A stretch of DNA of 64,000 nt from Lysinibacillus xylanilyticus (GTDB taxonomy: Bacteria; Bacillota; Bacilli; Bacillales_A; Planococcaceae). Shown here one piece after another: positions 17,521-28,393 of the stretch. The notes below the pieces were generated by a model. The model did not search any database and had not been told where the DNA came from. It saw only the letters and a program-made list of their open reading frames with translations. Location of the stretch: the NCBI RefSeq assembly GCF_001183605.1, contig NZ_LFXJ01000005.1, positions 372,001-436,000 of the forward strand, written 5' to 3'. The translations under genes and the position numbers were made by a program. The first letter of the stretch is position 1. The number at the start of each line of letters is the position of its first letter.

Positions 17521-18948
17521 ATGGCTCAAAATTATGATGTTGTCATTTTAGGCGGAGGTACAGGTGGCTATGTTGCAGCAATTCGAGCTGCACAGCTGGG
17601 CTTAAAAACAGCTATTGTCGAACGTGAGCGCCTAGGTGGAACATGCTTGCATAAAGGCTGTATTCCAAGTAAGGCCTTACTTCGAAGTGCAGAAGTATAT
17701 CGTATGGCAAATAAAACGGCTGCTGAATATGGTGTTGATATTAAAGGTGTTACATTGCAATTCGACAAAGTGCAGGCAAGGAAGCAAACGATTGTTGAGC
17801 AATTGAGCCAAGGTGTGAATACACTGATGAAAAAGGGCAAAATAGACGTTTATCAGGGAACGGGTCGTATTTTAGGGCCGTCCATTTTCTCACCAATGCC
17901 TGGCACTATTTCAGTTGAAATGAATAATGGCGATGAAAATGAAATGCTAGTTCCAACAAATGTGGTCGTTGCAACAGGATCAAAGCCAAGAGGAATGGCG
18001 GGACTAACGGTTGACGGTAAATATGTGATGAATTCTGATCATGCACTGGAAATGGAAAATCTCCCAAAGTCATTGTTAATTGTTGGCGGAGGAGTTATTG
18101 GTATTGAGTGGGCTTCGATGCTTTGTGATTTTGGGGTTTACGTAACGGTCATTGAATATGGGCCATCCATTTTACCTGCAGAGGATACGGATATTGTAAA
18201 AGAAGTAACCAAGCAGCTTGAAAAAAGAGGCGTCCGCATTGTGACAAACGCTCGCTTAGATACAGGAACCTTTAAAATTGAAAATGATAACGTTTTCATT
18301 TCTGCGAAGGTTAATGATAAAGATGAATTATTTGAGGCTGATAAAGTATTACTTTGTGTAGGACGTGAAGCAAATACACAAGGTATTGGATTAGATAATA
18401 CAGAAATTGAAGTTGAGAATGGATTTATCAAAGTTAATGATTCGTATCAAACAAAGGAATCACATATGTATGCCATAGGGGATGTTATCGGTGGCTTACA
18501 ATTAGCACATGTTGCTTCACACGAAGGGGTATCTGCAATTGAGCATATTGCAACGGGTAAAACAGATGCACTTGATGTTCTAAATGTACCAAAGTGCGTT
18601 TATTCTTACCCTGAGGTTGCAAGTATTGGCTTAACAGAAAGTGCTGCACGAGAGCAAGGTTATTCATTGAAGGTCGGTAAGTTTCCGTTCAAGGCGATTG
18701 GAAAAGCGCTTGTTAATGGAGAGACAGATGGCTTTGTGAAAATTATTGCCGATGAAGGAACGAATGATATTTTGGGTATTCATATGGTAGGACCACATGT
18801 GACAGATTTAATTGGAGAAGCATCACTTGCTAAATTATTAGATGCAACGCCTTGGGAAATTAGCCAGGCCATTCATCCACATCCGTCACTCAATGAGGTG
18901 CTAGCGGAATCAGCGTTAGCAGTAGATAATCGCGCAATTCATTTTTAA
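17521..18948 (+). CDS. lpdA: Dihydrolipoyl dehydrogenase (E3 of branched-chain 2-oxoacid dehydrogenase)
   Basis: This 475-residue FAD-dependent disulfide oxidoreductase reoxidises dihydrolipoyl groups of E2 with NAD. The FAD motif is VVILGGGTGGYVAAIRAAQ, the redox-active pair Cys42/Cys47 is in GTCLHKGCIPSKALL, the NAD site is LLIVGGGVIGIEWASM, and the C-terminal HPHPSLNE carries the active-site His-Glu pair. A strong ATAAGGGGGAAT ribosome binding site precedes the ATG. Its place in front of E1 and E2 genes marks it as the dedicated E3 (LpdV). Confidence 0.95.
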   Translation: MAQNYDVVILGGGTGGYVAAIRAAQLGLKTAIVERERLGGTCLHKGCIPSKALLRSAEVYRMANKTAAEYGVDIKGVTLQFDKVQARKQTIVEQLSQGVNTLMKKGKIDVYQGTGRILGPSIFSPMPGTISVEMNNGDENEMLVPTNVVVATGSKPRGMAGLTVDGKYVMNSDHALEMENLPKSLLIVGGGVIGIEWASMLCDFGVYVTVIEYGPSILPAEDTDIVKEVTKQLEKRGVRIVTNARLDTGTFKIENDNVFISAKVNDKDELFEADKVLLCVGREANTQGIGLDNTEIEVENGFIKVNDSYQTKESHMYAIGDVIGGLQLAHVASHEGVSAIEHIATGKTDALDVLNVPKCVYSYPEVASIGLTESAAREQGYSLKVGKFPFKAIGKALVNGETDGFVKIIADEGTNDILGIHMVGPHVTDLIGEASLAKLLDATPWEISQAIHPHPSLNEVLAESALAVDNRAIHF

Positions 18949-18994
18949 TTTCTCTTTTGGTAGCGAAAGTGAAACGTCAGGAAGGGGTGTTCTA

Positions 18995-20011
18995 ATGCAA
19001 GGTGTTCAAATCAAGCATGAAGATTTAGGTTTATCAAATGAAGATGTACTTGCAATGTTCGAAACGATGTTAATGGCGAGAAGACTAGATGAACGTATGT
19101 GGTTATTAAACCGTTCTGGTAAAATTCCGTTTGTTATTTCTTGTCAGGGACAGGAGGCAGCACAAGTAGGGGCAGCCTTTGCTCTTGATAATAATAGAGA
19201 TTATATTGCACCTTACTATCGTGATATGGGTGTTGTTTTACATTTTGGCATGACACCAAGAGAATTGATGTTATCCGCATTTGCTAAAGCAGAGGATCCA
19301 AACTCGGGTGGGCGTCAAATGCCAGGTCATTTTGGACATAAGAAAAATCGTATTCTAACAGGCTCTTCGCCGGTTACTACACAAGTTCCACACGCGGTGG
19401 GAGTAGCTCTAGCAGGTCGTCTACAAAAAGAAGATTTCATTACTTTTGTTACGCTTGGTGAAGGCTCTTCTAACCAAGGTGATTTCCATGAAGGTGCGAA
19501 TTTCGCAGGAGTGCATAAGTTGCCAGTAATTATAATGGTAGAAAATAATCAATACGCAATTTCTGTGCCTGTAGAACGTCAATTGGGCTGTGCAAAAGTA
19601 TCAGATCGCGGTATTGGCTATGGAATGCCAGGTGTTACTGTTGATGGAAAATGCCCTTTACAAGTTTATAAGGTTGTAAAAGAAGCAGCTGATCGCGCTC
19701 GTAGTGGTGAAGGTCCAAGCTTAATAGAAACAGTGACTTATCGCTTAACGGCTCATTCTTCGGATGATGATGATCGTCAATATCGAACTGCCGAGGATAT
19801 AGCTGAAGGTAAGGCCAAGGATCCAATTCTATTGTTTGAAAAGTATTTAACGGATGCAGGAGTTATGACAGAAAAACTACGTGCTGAAATAGAAGAACGT
19901 ATCATGGCAGAGGTGAATGAAGCAACAGATTATGCAGAAGCTGCTCCGTATGCAATACCTGAGCATGCTTTGAAATACGTGTATGCACCAGTGGACGGAG
20001 GTGATGTGTAA
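18995..20011 (+). CDS. bkdAA: Branched-chain 2-oxoacid dehydrogenase E1 alpha
   Basis: The 338-residue alpha subunit of the thiamine-diphosphate decarboxylase acts on 2-oxoisocaproate, 2-oxoisovalerate and 2-oxo-3-methylvalerate. The ThDP/Mg motif is in LGEGSSNQGDFHEGANFAG...VENNQYAIS, with GGRQMPGHFG and the mobile loop RLTAHSSDDDDRQYR. An AGGAAGGGG ribosome binding site precedes ATG 18995. The stop overlaps the beta-subunit start by one base. The products are branched acyl-CoAs, precursors of iso/anteiso fatty acids. Confidence 0.95.
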   Translation: MQGVQIKHEDLGLSNEDVLAMFETMLMARRLDERMWLLNRSGKIPFVISCQGQEAAQVGAAFALDNNRDYIAPYYRDMGVVLHFGMTPRELMLSAFAKAEDPNSGGRQMPGHFGHKKNRILTGSSPVTTQVPHAVGVALAGRLQKEDFITFVTLGEGSSNQGDFHEGANFAGVHKLPVIIMVENNQYAISVPVERQLGCAKVSDRGIGYGMPGVTVDGKCPLQVYKVVKEAADRARSGEGPSLIETVTYRLTAHSSDDDDRQYRTAEDIAEGKAKDPILLFEKYLTDAGVMTEKLRAEIEERIMAEVNEATDYAEAAPYAIPEHALKYVYAPVDGGDV

Positions 20012-20994
20012 TGGCAGTGATGTCTTATATTGATGCGATTACATTAGCGATGAAGGAAGAGATGGAACGTGATGAGCGTGTTTTCATTTTAGGAGAGGAC
20101 GTTGGTCGCAAAGGTGGGGTTTTCAAAGCAACAGCAGGTCTTTACGAGCAATTTGGTGAACATCGTGTACTTGACACGCCGCTTGCAGAGAGTGCAATTG
20201 CAGGTGTTGGTATTGGGGCTGCGATGTATGGGATGCGCCCGATTGCCGAGATGCAATTCGCTGATTTCATCATGCCTGCCGTTAACCAAATTGTTTCTGA
20301 GGCAGCAAAAATCCGCTATCGTTCAAATAATGACTGGTCTTGCCCGATGGTTATACGTGCACCATTTGGCGGAGGTATTCACGGAGCGCTCTATCATTCG
20401 CAGTCTGTAGAGGCGCTGTTTGCAGGAACACCAGGGTTGAAAATTGTTATACCTTCAACGCCGTATGATGCAAAAGGCTTATTAAAAGCAGCGATCCGCG
20501 ATGAGGATCCAGTACTGTTTTTTGAGCATAAGCGTGCATATCGACTCATTAAAGGTGAAGTCCCTGTAGACGATTATACATTGCCAATCGGTAAGGCAGA
20601 TGTTAAGCGGGAAGGGGAAGACGTTACTGTTATTACGTATGGTTTAGCTGTCCATTTTGCATTACAAGCGGCAGAGCGCCTAGCAGCAGATGGTATTTCA
20701 GCGCATATTCTTGACCTACGCACGGTATATCCACTTGATAAAGAAGCGATCATTGAAGCGGCTAGTAAAACAGGTAAAGTTTTACTTGTTACTGAGGATA
20801 ACAAAGAAGGTAGCATTATGAGTGAGGTTGCAGCAATTATTGCAGAGCATTGTTTATTTGAGCTTGATGCACCAATTCAGCGACTTGCAGGACCAGATGT
20901 TCCAGCTATGCCGTATGCACCAACAATGGAAAAGTATTTTATGATCAACCCTGAAAAAGTAGAGCGTGCGATGCGAGAACTTGCAGCATTCTAA
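20011..20994 (+). CDS. bkdAB: Branched-chain 2-oxoacid dehydrogenase E1 beta
   Basis: The 327-residue beta subunit completes the E1 alpha2-beta2 tetramer. Family blocks include LGEDVGRKGGVFKATAGL, DTPLAESAIAGVGIGAAM, APFGGGIHGALYHSQSVEA and PYDAKGLLKAAIRDEDPV, and the C-terminal DLRTVYPLDKEAI. It overlaps bkdAA by one base, so the two subunits are co-translated in equal amounts. A 56-base gap with its own ribosome binding site separates it from bkdB. Confidence 0.95.
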   Translation: MAVMSYIDAITLAMKEEMERDERVFILGEDVGRKGGVFKATAGLYEQFGEHRVLDTPLAESAIAGVGIGAAMYGMRPIAEMQFADFIMPAVNQIVSEAAKIRYRSNNDWSCPMVIRAPFGGGIHGALYHSQSVEALFAGTPGLKIVIPSTPYDAKGLLKAAIRDEDPVLFFEHKRAYRLIKGEVPVDDYTLPIGKADVKREGEDVTVITYGLAVHFALQAAERLAADGISAHILDLRTVYPLDKEAIIEAASKTGKVLLVTEDNKEGSIMSEVAAIIAEHCLFELDAPIQRLAGPDVPAMPYAPTMEKYFMINPEKVERAMRELAAF

Positions 20995-21050
20995 TATTAT
21001 TCGATAGATATATTTACACCTAGGCATAATATTGATGGGAGGAATAGATG

Positions 21051-22406
21051 ATGGCTATTCAAAATATTACAATGCCACAGCTCGGCGAAAGTGTAACAGA
21101 AGGTACGATTGAAAAATGGCTTGTTAAGCCAGGTGATACGGTAAAAAAATATGATCCATTAGCAGAAGTTGTAACAGATAAAGTAAATGCTGAAATCCCG
21201 TCTTCTTTTGAAGGAGTCATTACAGAGCTACTTGCAGAGGAAGGGCAAACGTTACCGGTTGGTGCAATCGTTTGTTCCGTTGAAATAGCAGGTGACAGTG
21301 AGTTACCTCCTCCGCCTCCGCCGAAAAAATCAGCGGTAAGTACAGCAATTTTAAATGCAGGTGTACAAAAGAAACAGGATACTCAGCAAACTCAGCAAAC
21401 AACTACAGCAACAGTAGCATCGCAAAAAACAGTGCGACAAGATAAAGTGCGTTATTCACCAGCTGTTCTTCGACTTGCACAAGAGTATGAAATTGCACTT
21501 GATCAAATCACAGGTACAGGTGAAGGGGGACGCATTACAAGAAAAGACCTAATGAAACTGATTGAAACAGGAAATGTGCCAACTGCTATAGATGAAGCAC
21601 CGCCAGCAGTCGATACAGCCGTTCCACAGTCAGCACCTGTTGCAGCAGCACTTACATCACAGGAGAATACTAAACCAGCCACATCTGTACAACCAATTCA
21701 GGCAGGCGATATTGAAATTCCGGTAACGAAGGTGCGCCGTGCTATCGCCAATAATATGGTACGAAGCGTTCATGAAGTGCCACATGCATGGATGATGATG
21801 GAAATAGATGTTACTGATTTAGTTGCATATCGTGATAGCATCAAGACAGAGTTTAAGCAAAAGGAAGGCTTTAATATTACGTATTTTGCTTTCTTCGTAA
21901 AAGCAGTCGCTCAAGCTCTAAAGGAATTCCCGATGATGAATTCCATGTGGGCAGAGGACAAAATTATTCAAAAGCATGATATAAATATTTCCATTGCAGT
22001 TGCAACTGATGATGCATTATTTGTTCCTGTTATAAAACACGCTGATGAAAAATCAATTAAAGGTATCGCCAAGGAAATTCATGAGCTTGCAATGAAAGTT
22101 CGTGCCGGAAAACTAACGATGGATGATATAAGTGGTGGTACATTTACGGTCAATAATACGGGTGCGTTCGGCTCTGTGCAGTCGATGGGCATCATTAATT
22201 ATCCGCAAGCGGCTATCCTTCAAGTGGAAAGTATTGTAAAAAAACCGGCTGTTTTACCTGGTGGAATGTTCGCTGCACGAGATATTGTGAATTTATGTTT
22301 ATCTTTAGACCATCGTATTCTTGATGGACTTGTCTGTGGTAAATTCCTAAATAGAGTAAAAGAAATACTCGAAAATACAAATAAATCCTCAACGTCAGTC
22401 TACTGA
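21051..22406 (+). CDS. bkdB: Branched-chain 2-oxoacid dehydrogenase E2 (dihydrolipoyl acyltransferase)
   Basis: Domains in order: lipoyl domain (about residues 1-80) with the lipoyl-lysine in EVVTDKVNAEIPS; Ala/Pro/Gln-rich linker; E3-binding domain (about 133-170, YSPAVLRLAQEY...GGRITRKDLMKL); second linker; catalytic domain (about 225-450) with the active-site motif LSLDHRILDG. The enzyme transfers branched acyl groups to CoA and forms the complex core. Two ATGs adjoin (21048, 21051); the second has the better 8-base spacing from GGGAGG and matches the B. subtilis MAI start, giving 451 residues. Confidence 0.95.
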   Translation: MAIQNITMPQLGESVTEGTIEKWLVKPGDTVKKYDPLAEVVTDKVNAEIPSSFEGVITELLAEEGQTLPVGAIVCSVEIAGDSELPPPPPPKKSAVSTAILNAGVQKKQDTQQTQQTTTATVASQKTVRQDKVRYSPAVLRLAQEYEIALDQITGTGEGGRITRKDLMKLIETGNVPTAIDEAPPAVDTAVPQSAPVAAALTSQENTKPATSVQPIQAGDIEIPVTKVRRAIANNMVRSVHEVPHAWMMMEIDVTDLVAYRDSIKTEFKQKEGFNITYFAFFVKAVAQALKEFPMMNSMWAEDKIIQKHDINISIAVATDDALFVPVIKHADEKSIKGIAKEIHELAMKVRAGKLTMDDISGGTFTVNNTGAFGSVQSMGIINYPQAAILQVESIVKKPAVLPGGMFAARDIVNLCLSLDHRILDGLVCGKFLNRVKEILENTNKSSTSVY

Positions 22407-22414
22407 TGACTTGT

Positions 22415-22451
22415 CGGAAGCCTGTTATATAACGGTTTCCGATTTTTTTTT
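22415..22451 (+). terminator. Rho-independent terminator after bkdB
   Basis: The stem CGGAAGCC / GGTTTCCG (one G-T pair), extended by an inner GTTATATAAC palindrome, is followed by ATTTTTTTTT. It closes the bkd operon. Confidence 0.92.
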
Positions 22452-22526
22452 GCTTTTCGAGTCGCAATTTGTCATGTAGAATAACAAATAGAAACTACTA
22501 AGGGGGGAAGCTGATTAAGCGTCCGC

Positions 22527-24230
22527 ATGTCAAACAACATGAAAAATATTGAATTTGAAAAGCCGTCCTATTCAGAATGGCAAGATGCAGCAATCAAGGC
22601 TTTAAAAGGGAAACCATTCGAGTCTCTTTTAACGAAAACGAGTGAAGGTATTACATTAGAACCTCTTTACACCCAAGAAAGTTTAGTAGCAAAACTTGGT
22701 GAAGAACTTGATAAACAAGTTGCTACAATCCGTTCCCTACAAAATAACGAAGCATTTCGAGTGGCACAGCAAATATATACTGATACAAGCGAGGCATTTT
22801 TTGCGCAGCTTGATGATAGCTTAGCTCGTGGCAATGAAGTAGTAACAATTGATAGCCGTATGAAATTTGAATGGACTGAAGAGGTATTGGCACAATTAGC
22901 GACTTATTTCTCTGAATATTCGTTTAAAGTTACGGTTGAAAATTCAAATGACCCATTATTAGCAGTGTTCGACAAAATAGCAGTTAATCAGCGAGAAACA
23001 GTAAACGGTTTCATCGTATCGAAAGACCCGATCTCTTTAAATGAATACCCGAGCGTGCGCTCAGTCGGTGCGAATACGACAGTTTATCATAATGATGGAG
23101 CAAATGCTGTGCAAGAGTTAGCATATGCACTAGCATTAGCCGCAAAATACGCAAATCAAGAAGAAAACTTTGAAGTGTTCGCGAAGAAATTTTATGTATC
23201 CTTTGCAGTTGATACACAGTTCTTTACAGAAATCGCAAAACTCCGTGCTTTTAAAGTACTTTGGAAAGCGTTCTCATCCGCTTATGGCGTATCTAATTGC
23301 GTAAAAGTTCCAACTATTGCTGAAACATCGTTAAGAAGCTTCTCGAAGCTGGATGTTTATGTAAACTTATTACGTTCAGCGAATGAAGCTCTTTCTGGTT
23401 TAATTGGCGGTGCGGATGTCTTTACAGTTCACCCTCATGATGCATTAACGAAGCCAACCGATCAATCGGTTCGTATTGCACGTAATGTATCTTTAATCTT
23501 AAAAGAAGAAACAAATGTTTTAAAAGTTATAGACCCAGCTGGTGGCTCTTACTTTATTGAGTCATTAACAGCAGATTTTGTGAAAGAAGCTTGGGCATTA
23601 TTCTTAGAAATTGAAGCAGCTGGAGGCATTGACGCTTACACTGCATCTGGAAAGCTTACTGAGGAAATAGAAAAATCCTATCAAGCTCGTATCAAAGCAG
23701 TACAAACTCGTAAGCAATCATTAATAGGTACAAATATTTATGCTAATCCAGCAGATGTGCTTGAAAGCGAAACAAACCCAGCATTTGCAGCAATTAAGCG
23801 AATTGCTAAACCTTTTGAGCAGTTACGTGCGGAGATGACAGCAGCAAATATGAAAACAGGAATCTTAGCATTAGGTACACTAAAAAGCTCAAAACCACGT
23901 GCTGATTTCGTGTCAGGTTTTTTAAACACTGTAGGGCTTGTGCCAGAAAAAAGTGAACCAATTGCTACAGCAGAAGAAGCATTAGCTTGGTTAAACTCTT
24001 CAGAAGCAACATATGTGGTGATTTCAGGTAATGATGACGATACTAAAGAATTAGTACCAGCAATTTTAGCAGGTAAACCAGATAACGTAATTGTTGACGT
24101 TGCAGGTAAATTTAAAGACGAAGAAGAAGCTTGGTTAGCAAATGGCTTAAACGGCTTTATTTTCGCAGGACAGAACATCATCGAAAAATTAAACTCAGTG
24201 TTCGCTAGCATGAAGGAGGTCCAACGATGA
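22527..24230 (+). CDS. mutA: Methylmalonyl-CoA mutase, small (beta) subunit
   Basis: This 567-residue non-catalytic partner of MutB is a degenerate copy of it: a TIM-barrel-like region ([34 protein letters not shown]) followed by a B12-domain-like C-terminus. That C-terminus lacks the cobalt-ligating DxHxxG histidine. The only in-frame ATG near the ribosome binding site is 22527; GGGGGGAAG lies about 17 bases upstream, a rather long spacing. The gene overlaps mutB by 4 bases (ATGA). A preceding terminator separates it from the bkd operon. Confidence 0.93.
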   Translation: MSNNMKNIEFEKPSYSEWQDAAIKALKGKPFESLLTKTSEGITLEPLYTQESLVAKLGEELDKQVATIRSLQNNEAFRVAQQIYTDTSEAFFAQLDDSLARGNEVVTIDSRMKFEWTEEVLAQLATYFSEYSFKVTVENSNDPLLAVFDKIAVNQRETVNGFIVSKDPISLNEYPSVRSVGANTTVYHNDGANAVQELAYALALAAKYANQEENFEVFAKKFYVSFAVDTQFFTEIAKLRAFKVLWKAFSSAYGVSNCVKVPTIAETSLRSFSKLDVYVNLLRSANEALSGLIGGADVFTVHPHDALTKPTDQSVRIARNVSLILKEETNVLKVIDPAGGSYFIESLTADFVKEAWALFLEIEAAGGIDAYTASGKLTEEIEKSYQARIKAVQTRKQSLIGTNIYANPADVLESETNPAFAAIKRIAKPFEQLRAEMTAANMKTGILALGTLKSSKPRADFVSGFLNTVGLVPEKSEPIATAEEALAWLNSSEATYVVISGNDDDTKELVPAILAGKPDNVIVDVAGKFKDEEEAWLANGLNGFIFAGQNIIEKLNSVFASMKEVQR

Positions 24231-26380
24231 GCAAGCCAATTTTTAGTGCAGTTGAAATTGAAAAAGTTTTAGCAGCAGAAGCACCTCAAGCGTCAGAAGA
24301 AAAATTCATGACCAATGAAGGTATCGAAATTAAAGATATATACACAAAAGAAGATATTAAAGAGGCTAAACATTTAAATGATGTAGCAGGTATTGCGCCA
24401 AATACGCGCGGTCCATACCCTACTATGTATGTAGCTCGTCCTTGGACTGTTCGCCAATATGCTGGTTTCTCAACAGCTGAAGAATCAAATGCATTCTACA
24501 AACGTAATCTTGCAATGGGTCAAAAAGGTCTTTCAGTTGCCTTTGACTTAGCAACTCACCGTGGCTATGACTCAGATCATCCTCGTGTAACAGGGGATGT
24601 TGGTAAAGCTGGAGTAGCGATTGACTCCATAGAGGATATGAAAATTTTATTTGACCAAATTCCTTTGGATCAAATGTCAGTTTCTATGACAATGAATGGT
24701 GCTGTATTACCAGTTCTTGCATTCTATATCGTTGCTGCTGAAGAGCAAGGTGTTACACCAGACCAATTAGCGGGTACGATTCAAAATGATATTTTAAAAG
24801 AATACATGGTTCGTAACACATATATTTATCCACCAGCAATGTCTATGAAGATTATTGCAGATATTTTTGAATATACAGCGAAATATATGCCAAAATTTAA
24901 CTCAATTTCGATCTCTGGTTACCATATTCAAGAAGCGGGGGCAACAAATGACATCGAGCTTGCTTATACACTAGCAGATGGTCTTGAATATGTTCGTACA
25001 GGGCTAAAAGCTGGAATCGATATTGATGCCTTTGCACCGCGTCTATCATTCTTCTGGGCAATCGGTATGAACTATTACATGGAAGTTGCAAAAATGCGTG
25101 CTGCGCGTCGAATTTGGGCACAAATGATGTCAACGTTTAATCCGAAAAATCCTAAGACATTAGCACTTCGTACACATTCGCAAACATCTGGTTGGTCTTT
25201 AACAGAGCAAGATCCATTTAACAATGTGGCACGTACATTAATCGAAGCTAATGCGTCTTCAATGGGGCATACGCAATCTCTTCACACAAATGCACTTGAT
25301 GAAGCGATTGCCCTACCAACTGATTTCTCTGCACGTATTGCACGTAATACACAGCTGTTCCTACAAGAAGAAACGGCAATGACAAAGGTCATTGACCCGT
25401 GGGGCGGTTCGTACTATGTGGAGAAATTAACAGACGAAATTACAAAATCTGCGTGGGCATTAATTGAAGAAATCGAAGAACTAGGCGGTATGGCGAAAGC
25501 GATTGAAACAGGTCTGCCAAAAATGAAAGTCGAAGAGGCTGCGGCAAAACGTCAAGCGAAAATTGACTCTAAAACAGAAACAATCGTTGGTGTAAACAAG
25601 TATCGTCTAGAAAAAGAAGAGCCTATCGACATTCTTGACATTGATAATACATTAGTTCGTCAAAAGCAAATTGAACGTTTAGAAGCAATGAAGGCAGCTC
25701 GTGATGAAGCAGAAGTACAAAAACATCTAGCTCGATTAACAAAAGCGGCGCAAGATGGTGGAGAAAACTTATTAGCAATCGCTGTCGATGCAGCGCGTGC
25801 TCGTGCTTCTTTAGGTGAAATTTCTGATGCAATCGAAGTTGTTTCAGGTCGCCATAAGGCAGTAATTCGTTCAATTTCTGGCGTTTACTCTGCAAACTTC
25901 TCAGATGAAGAGCAAATTGCTGAAATGAAACAAATGACAGAAGAGTTCCTTGAAAATGAAGGTCGTCGCCCACGTATTTTAGTAGCGAAAATGGGACAAG
26001 ATGGACATGACCGTGGTGCGAAGGTTGTGGCAACAGGGTATGCTGACTTAGGCTTTGACGTGGATATTTCACCATTATTTATGACACCTGCTGAAGCAGC
26101 TCAAATGGCTGTTGAAAACGATGTTCATGTCATTGGTGTATCTTCATTAGCAGCCGGTCATAAAACACTAGTTCCTGAATTAGTAGCAGAGCTAGAAAAA
26201 TTGGGTCGCGAAGATATCATTATTATTGTTGGCGGTGTTATTCCAGCACAAGATTATGAATTCCTTTATGACGCTGGAGCAGTAGCAATTTTTGGACCTG
26301 GTACAGTTATTCCTGTATCTGCACAAAAGATTATTGAAGAGATTTACAAACGTTTAGGCTATGAGGAAGTGTCTGAATAA
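24227..26380 (+). CDS. mutB: Methylmalonyl-CoA mutase, large (alpha) subunit
   Basis: The 717-residue adenosylcobalamin-dependent mutase interconverts (R)-methylmalonyl-CoA and succinyl-CoA. The N-terminal TIM barrel has [20 protein letters not shown], the substrate-tunnel signature of the family, and [16 protein letters not shown]. The C-terminal B12 domain (about residues 580-710) has the cobalt-binding [13 protein letters not shown] with its His near 592, then [10 protein letters not shown] and GGVIPAQDY. It overlaps both mutA (4 bases) and meaB (1 base), so all three are translated together. Confidence 0.96.
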   Translation: MSKPIFSAVEIEKVLAAEAPQASEEKFMTNEGIEIKDIYTKEDIKEAKHLNDVAGIAPNTRGPYPTMYVARPWTVRQYAGFSTAEESNAFYKRNLAMGQKGLSVAFDLATHRGYDSDHPRVTGDVGKAGVAIDSIEDMKILFDQIPLDQMSVSMTMNGAVLPVLAFYIVAAEEQGVTPDQLAGTIQNDILKEYMVRNTYIYPPAMSMKIIADIFEYTAKYMPKFNSISISGYHIQEAGATNDIELAYTLADGLEYVRTGLKAGIDIDAFAPRLSFFWAIGMNYYMEVAKMRAARRIWAQMMSTFNPKNPKTLALRTHSQTSGWSLTEQDPFNNVARTLIEANASSMGHTQSLHTNALDEAIALPTDFSARIARNTQLFLQEETAMTKVIDPWGGSYYVEKLTDEITKSAWALIEEIEELGGMAKAIETGLPKMKVEEAAAKRQAKIDSKTETIVGVNKYRLEKEEPIDILDIDNTLVRQKQIERLEAMKAARDEAEVQKHLARLTKAAQDGGENLLAIAVDAARARASLGEISDAIEVVSGRHKAVIRSISGVYSANFSDEEQIAEMKQMTEEFLENEGRRPRILVAKMGQDGHDRGAKVVATGYADLGFDVDISPLFMTPAEAAQMAVENDVHVIGVSSLAAGHKTLVPELVAELEKLGREDIIIIVGGVIPAQDYEFLYDAGAVAIFGPGTVIPVSAQKIIEEIYKRLGYEEVSE

Positions 26381-27477
26381 TGGACAAAAACAAAGGAATG
26401 CCTGAAAGTGCGCTATTTGTTATGGACGGAGTAGAGGCAACTCACGACGGAATGCAATATGGTACACCGAAAAAATTCCGAAAGAAAAAAGCAGACAGTT
26501 TAAACATACAGGAGCTTGCACGAGAAGTACGTGCAAGCTCTCGTACACACTTGTCAAAAGCTATTACACTCATTGAAAGTTCAAATGTAGCACATAAAGT
26601 GCAAGCACAAGAACTCTTACAAGAGCTTCTACCACATACAGGAAATAGTGTCCGTATTGGGATCACAGGCGTTCCTGGTGCGGGAAAGAGTTCGTTCATT
26701 GAAGCTTTCGGAACGATGCTTTGTGAGATGGGGAAAAAAGTGGCAGTCCTTGCGATTGATCCAAGCTCTTCTTTATCGGGAGGAAGTATATTAGGCGATA
26801 AAACTCGAATGGAGGAGCTCGTGAAAAAGCCTAATGCATTTGTTCGTCCCTCTCCCTCAGCTGGTACCCTAGGGGGTGTTCATAAAAAGACACGTGAAAC
26901 GATGCTTGTTTGTGAAGCGGCTGGCTATGATGTCATTTTAATAGAAACAGTCGGTGTTGGACAAAGTGAAACGTATGTCCGCGGTATGGTTGATTTCTTC
27001 TTGCTGTTAGTTTTAACAGGTGCAGGGGACGAGCTACAAGGCATGAAAAAGGGCATTATGGAGTTAGCAGATGCCATTGTTGTTCATAAGGCTGATGGTG
27101 ATAATGTTCGCCTTGCTAAAAAAACGGTATCCGAGTATAAGCAAATCTTACATTTCTTACAGCCTGCAACTCCAGGTTGGATGTCCACAGCAATGCCGGT
27201 AAGCTCATGGGAAAAACGTGGTCTCGACAAAGTCTGGAGCACAATAGGGGAGTTTAGACAAATCGTTGAGGCAAATAATTACTGGTCAATCAGACGCCAA
27301 AATCAGACGAAAGATTGGTTCCAATCGATGATTACCGACCATTTGATCGATATGTTTTATGGTAATCCAGAACGTAAAGCACAGGTGCAACTTTTAGAAC
27401 GTCAAATTTTAAATGGACAGTTGACAGTCACACAAGGTGTAGATCGTTTATTTAGCGATAAACAATCACAGAAATAA
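26380..27477 (+). CDS. meaB: MeaB-type GTPase, methylmalonyl-CoA mutase chaperone
   Basis: A 365-residue G3E P-loop GTPase that loads and protects the B12 cofactor of methylmalonyl-CoA mutase; earlier names include ArgK and YgfD. The P-loop GVPGAGKSS is near residue 97, LAIDPSSSLSGGSILGDKTRM carries the switch region, LIETVGVGQSE is the G3 motif, and HKADG provides the base-recognition NKxD-like site. It overlaps mutB by one base, which supports the partner assignment. An ~80-residue N-terminal extension and a C-terminal dimerisation arm are present as in MeaB. Confidence 0.94.
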   Translation: MDKNKGMPESALFVMDGVEATHDGMQYGTPKKFRKKKADSLNIQELAREVRASSRTHLSKAITLIESSNVAHKVQAQELLQELLPHTGNSVRIGITGVPGAGKSSFIEAFGTMLCEMGKKVAVLAIDPSSSLSGGSILGDKTRMEELVKKPNAFVRPSPSAGTLGGVHKKTRETMLVCEAAGYDVILIETVGVGQSETYVRGMVDFFLLLVLTGAGDELQGMKKGIMELADAIVVHKADGDNVRLAKKTVSEYKQILHFLQPATPGWMSTAMPVSSWEKRGLDKVWSTIGEFRQIVEANNYWSIRRQNQTKDWFQSMITDHLIDMFYGNPERKAQVQLLERQILNGQLTVTQGVDRLFSDKQSQK

Positions 27478-27574
27478 TATGATCCTTTATCTGAGCAACT
27501 AGGTGCACAAATTCGTCACTAACTGCTATGATAGGAGATGTATGTGCGTCGACTATCTAAAGCTAGTAAGTTTA

Positions 27575-27640
27575 ACTTCTTTCAGCTGAAAGAAGTTAAA
27601 GTCTCCGGACGCAATTATGCCGAGACAAATTTGATGATGA
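27575..27640. repeat. R2 dispersed repeat, short copy
   Basis: AACTTCTTTCAGCTGAAAGAAGTT (12-bp perfect palindromic arms) is followed by AAAGTCTCCGGACGCAATTATGCCGAG, the same words as in the 16028-16205 copy but with the middle deleted. Confidence 0.6.
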
Positions 27641-27668
27641 CGCGAACTTGAAAGGAGCTAATCGCTAT

Positions 27669-28109
27669 ATGAATATGGATTACGATTTATTTATGCAAGA
27701 AATTTTAAAAACAGCACGTGCAGAAATTGAGGGTGCAGGTTATGAGCAACTTCGCACGCCAGAAGCTGTTGAAGAGGCGTTTGCTCGTCCAGGTATTACA
27801 TTAGTCATGGTAAACTCAGTATGTGGCTGTGCAGGCGGTATCGCACGTCCAGCAGCAGCGCAATGCGTACATTACGATAAACGTCCAGACCATCTTGTAA
27901 CGGTATTTGCTGGTCAAGATAAAGAAGCTACTGCAGCTGCCCGTTATCACTTCGGTGAAGATCATTTACCATCTTCCCCATCATTTGTGTTATTAAAAGA
28001 TGGACAAGTAGTAGCAGAAGTTGGACGCTATGAAATTGAGGGGCATGACCCAATGTCAGTAGTAACAAACCTACAAGCAAACTTTGAGGAATACTGCGAC
28101 GAACTTTAA
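27669..28109 (+). CDS. brxB: Bacilliredoxin BrxB (YqiW/YphP family)
   Basis: A 146-residue thioredoxin-like protein that removes bacillithiol from protein thiols during oxidative stress. The signature VNSVCGCAGGIARPAA carries the CGC active site at Cys52 and Cys54, with HYDKRPDHLVTVFAGQDKEAT following. The frame opens at 27648, but ATG 27669 gives MNMDYDLFM, matching B. subtilis YqiW, with AAAGGAGC 11 bases upstream. Order brxB-yqjA is as in B. subtilis. Confidence 0.92.
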   Translation: MNMDYDLFMQEILKTARAEIEGAGYEQLRTPEAVEEAFARPGITLVMVNSVCGCAGGIARPAAAQCVHYDKRPDHLVTVFAGQDKEATAAARYHFGEDHLPSSPSFVLLKDGQVVAEVGRYEIEGHDPMSVVTNLQANFEEYCDEL

Positions 28110-28141
28110 TTTTATTCACAAGAGTTAAAAGAAGAGCTATT

Positions 28142-28182
28142 AGTAAGCCCCGCAGCTACAAAAACATCTGCGGAGGCTTACT
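28142..28182 (+). terminator. Hairpin after brxB
   Basis: AGTAAGCCCCGCAG (28142-28155) pairs with CTGCGG-A-GGCTTACT (28168-28182) with one bulged A. No T-run follows, so this is a weak terminator or stability element. Confidence 0.55.
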
Positions 28183-28393
28183 GCTTAGCCATGATAGTTG
28201 ATCCCCGATTAGCATGACTCCATAGATAACCTTCTTTTATATCAATATATTAGTCATTTGGCGTTCGGAATATTTGAAATATTGGCTAAATGAATCACCT
28301 AAAGTTCGAAATGAATAAAATTAACAGGACTGTTGATTAGAAATATTGGGCATTATTGTGGTGATACCCATTATTTTTCTAAAATTATATATT

